DNA from: Acidobacteriaceae bacterium
GTDB taxonomy: Bacteria > Acidobacteriota > Terriglobia > Terriglobales > Acidobacteriaceae
Assembly (NCBI GenBank): GCA_003135315.1
Contig: PLBD01000238.1
Location: 245-9,617 of the forward strand
Reading direction: 5' to 3'
Length of the DNA: 9,373 nucleotides
The first letter of the stretch is position 1; each line of letters opens with the position of its first letter. This document shows positions 5,161 through 9,373 of the stretch, piece by piece. Under the pieces are notes generated by a model, which had not been told where the DNA came from, ran no database searches, and saw only the letters and a list, made by a program, of their open reading frames with translations. The position numbers and the translations under genes are program-made.

Positions 5161-8100
5161 ATGTGGATTGTTGCTTTAGCGCTGCGGCGTCCTTATACGT
5201 TCGTGGTCATGGCCCTCGTGATCATCCTGCTGATGCCCCTGGTCGTGTTCCGCACCCCGGTCGACATCTTCCCCGACATCAACATTCCGGTCATCAGCGT
5301 GGTGTGGAACTTCACCGGCTTCGCGCCCAGCGACATGGCCAACCGCATCATCACCAACTCCGAGCGCGGGATGACGGTGACGGTCAACAACATCGAGCAC
5401 ATTGAGTCGCAATCGGTGAACGGGGTCGGCGTCATCAAGATTTTCTTTCAGCCGGACGCCAACATTCAGACTGCGTTAGCACAGGTGACGGCAATCGTGC
5501 AGACCACGGTGCGCAGTCTGCCACCGGGATCAACGCCCCCTCTGGTTATCCAGTACACGGCTTCCACCACGCCTATTGTCCAGCTCGGCATCAGCAGCAA
5601 GACACTGCCCGATCAGGTGCTGTTCGACCTCGGGCAGAACTTCCTGCGCAACCAGTTGGCAACCGTCGCGGGCGCAGCCACACCCTATCCCTACGGCGGC
5701 AAGATCCGCCAGGTGCAGGTCGACCTCGACATGCCGCGCTTGCAAGAGCACGGCCTCTCTCCGAACGACATTGTCAGCGCCATTAACGCGCAGAATGTGA
5801 TCACCCCGTCCGGAACGGCCAAGATCGGATTGCTGGAATACCAGGTGGAGATGAACAGCGCCCCCCTCAGCATCGCCGACCTGAACGATCTGCCGGTGAA
5901 GACGGTGAACGGGGCCACCATCTACATGCGCGACGTGGCCCATGTGCGCGACGGTTTCTCCCCCCAGACCAACGTCGTCCGCCAGGACGGCGTGCACGGC
6001 GTGCTGATGGCCATCTACAAGGTGGGCAAAGGCTCCACGCTTACCATCGTGAAGGCCATCAAGGGGATTGTCCCCGTCGCGCTACAGTCGCTGCCACCGG
6101 GAGTCACCGTCAAGCCGCTGTTCGACCAGTCGCTGTTTGTGCGCGCTTCCATCAACGGCGTATTGCGCGAGGCGCTGATTGCGGCGGCGCTGACCGCATG
6201 CATGATCCTGATCTTCCTGGGTGACTGGCGCCCCACCATCGTCATCTCGATATCGATTCCGCTGTCGATCTTTGTTTCCGTGCTGCTGCTCAGCGCGCTG
6301 GGCGAGACCATCAACATCATGACGCTGGGAGGCCTGGCGCTCGCGGTCGGCATTCTGGTGGACGACGCCACGGTGGAGATCGAGAACATCGAGCGCAATC
6401 TTGCCCAGGGCAAGGAGATGAAGCAGGCCATTCTCGACGGTGCCTCGCAGATCGCGGTACCGGCCTTCGTCTCCACGTTGTCGATCTGCATCGTGTTCGT
6501 GCCGATGTTCTTCCTGACGGGCGTAGCCAGGTTTCTGTTCGTGCCGCTGGCCGAGGCCGTGTGTTTCGCCATGCTCGCTTCGTACTTCCTGTCGCGCACG
6601 CTGATTCCGACGCTGGTGATGTACATCATGCGCGGGCACGAGCACCGCGCGGCAGGGCCCAAGACGATTTTCGGACGCTATCAACGCGCCTTCGAGCGCG
6701 GCTTCGATAAGTTCCGTAACGGCTACTATCAACTGCTGGAGACGACGCTGGAACACCGCAAGGTGTTCGCCACCTGCTTTATCGCCTTCTGCGCGCTTTC
6801 CCTGCTGCTGGTGTTTTTCCTCGGAGAAGACTTCTTCCCCAGCGTCGATGCCGGGCAGATGCGGCTTCACGTCCGCGGCCGCGCCGGTATGCGGGTGGAG
6901 GAAACGGCGCGGCTTTGCGACGAGGTCGAGCAGTATCTGCGGCAGCAGATCCCCAAAGACGAACTGGTCACAATCCTCGACAATATCGGGCTGCCGAATT
7001 CCGGCATCAATCTTTCCTATAGCAACTCGGGAGTGATCGGCACCAGCGACGCGGAAATCCTGGTGGGCTTAAACCAGGAGCGCCATCGGCCTACAGCCGA
7101 CTACGTCCGCAAACTGCGCGAGGGTTTGCCGCGGCAATTTCCCGGCGTGGAGTTTTTCTTCCAGCCGGCAGACATTGTCACCCAAATCCTGAACTTCGGT
7201 TTGCCCGCGCCCATTGACATTCAACTGGTCGGCCCCGACATGGCGACCAACTACACCATCGCGCAGCAGATTTCCAACCGTCTGCGTCGCATTCCCGGCA
7301 CTGCCGACGTGCATGTGCAGCAGATGCTCGACCTGCCGACACTGCATCTGAACATTGACCGCGACCGGGTCACGCAGGTGGGCATGAACGCTCGCGACGT
7401 GGCGCAGAGCGTGCTGGTCTCGCTGAGTGGCAGCTTTCAGACGGCACCGAATTTCTGGCTGAATCCCAACAACGGCGTCAGCTATCAGGTGGCGGTGCAG
7501 TCGCCGCAATATCGCGTGACATCGATGCAGGACCTGATGAACACGCCGGTTAACGATCCCAACGTGGCGAATTCGCAGGTGCTGAGCAACCTGGTGCAGG
7601 TGACGCCGGTGGTCAGGCCGGCAGTGGTCTCGCACTACAACGTACTGCCGGTGATTGATGTCTATGCCAGCACCCAGGACCGCGATCTGGGCGGCGTTAT
7701 CCGCGACGTGAACAAAGTGCTGCAGCCATTCCGCAAGCAACTGCCGCGCGGTACCCAGCTCATCGTCCGCGGCCAGGTGGTGACCATGGAAAGTTCGTTC
7801 ATCGGTTTGGGCGTCGGCCTGCTAGCCGCGATCGTCCTGGTGTACTTCCTGATCGTGGTGAACTTCCAGTCCTGGCTCGACCCGTTCATCATCATCACGG
7901 CTCTGCCCGGCGCGCTGGCGGGTATTTGCTGGATGCTGCTGCTCACGCGCACCACGCTCAACGTGCCGTCGTTGACGGGCGCAGTCATGTGCATGGGAGT
8001 GGCGACGGCGAACTCGATCCTGATGATCTCGTTCGCGCGCGACCGCATGCGCGCCGGAATTCCCTCGGCGCAGGCCGCCCTGGAAGCCGGCTACACGCGC

Positions 8101-8316
8101 ATTCGCCCGGTATTGATGACTGCGCTGGCCATGATCATCGGCATGCTCCCGATGTCGCTGGGTTTGGGTGAGGGCGGCGAGCAGAACGCGCCACTGGGAC
8201 GCGCTGTTATCGGCGGCCTGCTGTTTGCAACCGTGGCGACTCTGTTCTTTGTACCGACGGTCTTTGCGATGATTCACGGCCGCCGGGAAATCAGACAGGC
8301 GGCGAGGCAGTCATAA
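5161..8316 (+). CDS. RND-family efflux transporter permease (AcrB/HAE1-like)
   Basis: The 1051-residue protein (AcrB is 1049) is the proton-driven inner-membrane pump of a tripartite efflux complex that captures substrates in periplasm and membrane. TM1 is at about 10-31; a first periplasmic porter/docking region runs to about 335; TM2-TM7 lie at 336-555; a second periplasmic half follows, then TM8-TM12 from about 880 to 1040. TM4 carries the relay aspartates D401-D402 in LVDDATVEIENIER, with an additional E406. In TM10 the segment GVATANSILMISFARD puts Ala950 where AcrB has Lys940. FVPM and FDQS (321-324) are also present. An in-frame TAA at 5131 limits the start to the ATG at 5161; GGAG lies 13 bases upstream, a poor spacing. 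The paired aspartates favour a drug/organic-compound pump over a CzcA-type metal pump. The substrate is unknown. Confidence 0.95.
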   Translation: MWIVALALRRPYTFVVMALVIILLMPLVVFRTPVDIFPDINIPVISVVWNFTGFAPSDMANRIITNSERGMTVTVNNIEHIESQSVNGVGVIKIFFQPDANIQTALAQVTAIVQTTVRSLPPGSTPPLVIQYTASTTPIVQLGISSKTLPDQVLFDLGQNFLRNQLATVAGAATPYPYGGKIRQVQVDLDMPRLQEHGLSPNDIVSAINAQNVITPSGTAKIGLLEYQVEMNSAPLSIADLNDLPVKTVNGATIYMRDVAHVRDGFSPQTNVVRQDGVHGVLMAIYKVGKGSTLTIVKAIKGIVPVALQSLPPGVTVKPLFDQSLFVRASINGVLREALIAAALTACMILIFLGDWRPTIVISISIPLSIFVSVLLLSALGETINIMTLGGLALAVGILVDDATVEIENIERNLAQGKEMKQAILDGASQIAVPAFVSTLSICIVFVPMFFLTGVARFLFVPLAEAVCFAMLASYFLSRTLIPTLVMYIMRGHEHRAAGPKTIFGRYQRAFERGFDKFRNGYYQLLETTLEHRKVFATCFIAFCALSLLLVFFLGEDFFPSVDAGQMRLHVRGRAGMRVEETARLCDEVEQYLRQQIPKDELVTILDNIGLPNSGINLSYSNSGVIGTSDAEILVGLNQERHRPTADYVRKLREGLPRQFPGVEFFFQPADIVTQILNFGLPAPIDIQLVGPDMATNYTIAQQISNRLRRIPGTADVHVQQMLDLPTLHLNIDRDRVTQVGMNARDVAQSVLVSLSGSFQTAPNFWLNPNNGVSYQVAVQSPQYRVTSMQDLMNTPVNDPNVANSQVLSNLVQVTPVVRPAVVSHYNVLPVIDVYASTQDRDLGGVIRDVNKVLQPFRKQLPRGTQLIVRGQVVTMESSFIGLGVGLLAAIVLVYFLIVVNFQSWLDPFIIITALPGALAGICWMLLLTRTTLNVPSLTGAVMCMGVATANSILMISFARDRMRAGIPSAQAALEAGYTRIRPVLMTALAMIIGMLPMSLGLGEGGEQNAPLGRAVIGGLLFATVATLFFVPTVFAMIHGRREIRQAARQS

Positions 8317-8317
8317 C

Positions 8318-9373
8318 ATGGGGGAGATTCATACGACCAATATGGACCCACGACAGAATCCGGTGGACGATCGCGACGGAGACGGCGAAAACGGTCACGT
8401 TGCGGCGGCGATCACGCCTCCGCCCAAGCTGGCGCCGGCAACTCCGCGACGGGCGCTGCTTTTTATTGGTGTCATCGTATTGGTGCTCGCGGTAGCTGGC
8501 GTAGCAGCGCTTCTCATGCGGGTCCATGACAGCCATGTGCTGGCGGAGGAGACCGAGCAGAACGCTGTTCCCACGGTTGCGGTGGTGCATCCCACGGCGG
8601 AAAAGCCGGACGAAGAACTGGTGCTTCCGGGCACGTTGCAGGCTTATATCGAATCGCCGATTTATGCGCGCACCAACGGCTATCTGCTGCGCTGGTACAA
8701 GGACATCGGCAGCCATGTAAAGCAAGGCGAATTATTGGCCGACATCGACACTCCCGAGGTCGATCAGGAGTTGATGCAGGCACGGGCAGCGCGGCAGCAG
8801 GTTGTGGCCGCGATGGACCTGGCCAAGATCAGCGCCGATCGCTATGTGGCGCTGCGCAAGACCGACTCGGTCTCCCAGCAAGAGGCCGACAACCAGAGCA
8901 GCGGGTATGAGCAAGCCAAGGCCAACCTGGCCGCTGCCGATGCGAATGTAAGGCGACTGGAAGAGCTGGAGGGGTTCAAGCACGTGTACGCGCCGTTCGA
9001 CGGAGTGCTGACGCGGCGGAATGTCGATCCCGGCGCGCTGATCAGCTCCGGCAACGCCGGGGCGTCCGGTCCCCGGGAGTTGTTTGACATCGCGCGCACG
9101 GACCCATTGCGAGTCTATATTTCGGTGCCTCAGGCCTATTCTCCGGCCATCAAGACAGGCATGGACGCCGTGGTCACTTTGCAGGAGTTTCCCGGAAAGA
9201 AGTTCATCGGGACGGTGGTACGTACGGCGGACTCGATCGATACGGTCACTCGCACGTTGCTCACTGAGGTCGATGTGCCGAACAAGGATGGGAAACTGCT
9301 TCCCGGCTCGTTTGGGGAAGTGCATTTCAAGCCCAACATCGACGTGAATAGGGTCACCATCCCGGTCAACGCC
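8318..9373 (+). CDS. RND efflux periplasmic adaptor (membrane fusion protein), 3' end outside window
   Basis: An open frame of 352 codons runs from the ATG at 8318 to the window end. It starts one base after the RND stop, so it is translated from the same message. The cytoplasmic N-terminus (1-44) is proline/acid-rich, then one membrane anchor spans about 46-67; there is no lipobox cysteine, so it is an anchored rather than lipidated adaptor. The first lipoyl half is at 104-146 (PGTLQAYIESPIYARTNGYL to GELLADIDTPE), an alpha-helical hairpin at about 147-215, the second lipoyl half (VYAPFDGVLTRRNVDPGALIS) at 223-243 and the beta-barrel from about 255. Adaptors link the pump to an outer-membrane channel. 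Start choice: GAGG lies 10 bases before 8318; ATG at 8342 is the alternative. The order pump then adaptor is opposite to acrAB. Confidence 0.93.
   Translation, partial: MGEIHTTNMDPRQNPVDDRDGDGENGHVAAAITPPPKLAPATPRRALLFIGVIVLVLAVAGVAALLMRVHDSHVLAEETEQNAVPTVAVVHPTAEKPDEELVLPGTLQAYIESPIYARTNGYLLRWYKDIGSHVKQGELLADIDTPEVDQELMQARAARQQVVAAMDLAKISADRYVALRKTDSVSQQEADNQSSGYEQAKANLAAADANVRRLEELEGFKHVYAPFDGVLTRRNVDPGALISSGNAGASGPRELFDIARTDPLRVYISVPQAYSPAIKTGMDAVVTLQEFPGKKFIGTVVRTADSIDTVTRTLLTEVDVPNKDGKLLPGSFGEVHFKPNIDVNRVTIPVNA

Noticed and set aside
6015..6870. Minus-strand open frames of 215 and 262 codons inside the RND gene
   Set aside because: Arg/His/Gln-rich low-information translations opposite a well-conserved pump; no ribosome binding site or family motif.

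Overview
The window is a high-GC bacterial chromosome segment. Gene content and intergenic repeat style suggest an Acidobacteriota member (Koribacter/Terriglobia-like). That placement is an inference from protein style, the sucC-sucD-ndk order, the RND-then-adaptor order and the intergenic repeats; no marker gene is present. No rRNA, tRNA, CRISPR array, transposase or phage gene was seen.

Layout: (1) 1-992, plus strand: the C-terminal part of an amidase-signature hydrolase, cut by the left edge. (2) 1080-4172, minus strand, read right to left: sucC and sucD (succinyl-CoA synthetase beta and alpha, overlapping by ATGA), then ndk (nucleoside diphosphate kinase), then a small 4-oxalocrotonate-tautomerase-like protein. 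Two repeat-rich gaps interrupt this series: a cluster of short hairpins between sucD and ndk, and an inverted pair of CACAGAGA-type tandem repeats between ndk and the tautomerase gene. (3) 4373-5020, minus strand: a TetR-family repressor. (4) 5161-9373, plus strand: a large inner-membrane RND efflux pump followed after one base by its periplasmic adaptor (membrane fusion protein), which runs off the right edge.

Functionally there are two units. The sucCD-ndk block is central metabolism: SucCD makes ATP or GTP from succinyl-CoA in the TCA cycle and Ndk equilibrates nucleoside triphosphates. The tetR/RND/MFP block is a typical divergently controlled efflux locus, with a probable repressor operator (tandem CGTAT units and an ATACG/CGTAT dyad) lying over the pump promoter; an outer-membrane channel gene may follow beyond the window.

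I see no strong evidence for an undescribed multi-gene system. The points most worth a second look are the tautomerase with alanine where catalytic Pro1 should be (and Thr at the Arg39 position), the RND pump lacking the TM10 proton-relay lysine but carrying an extra TM4 glutamate, the tandem/dyad operator, and the two intergenic repeat clusters.
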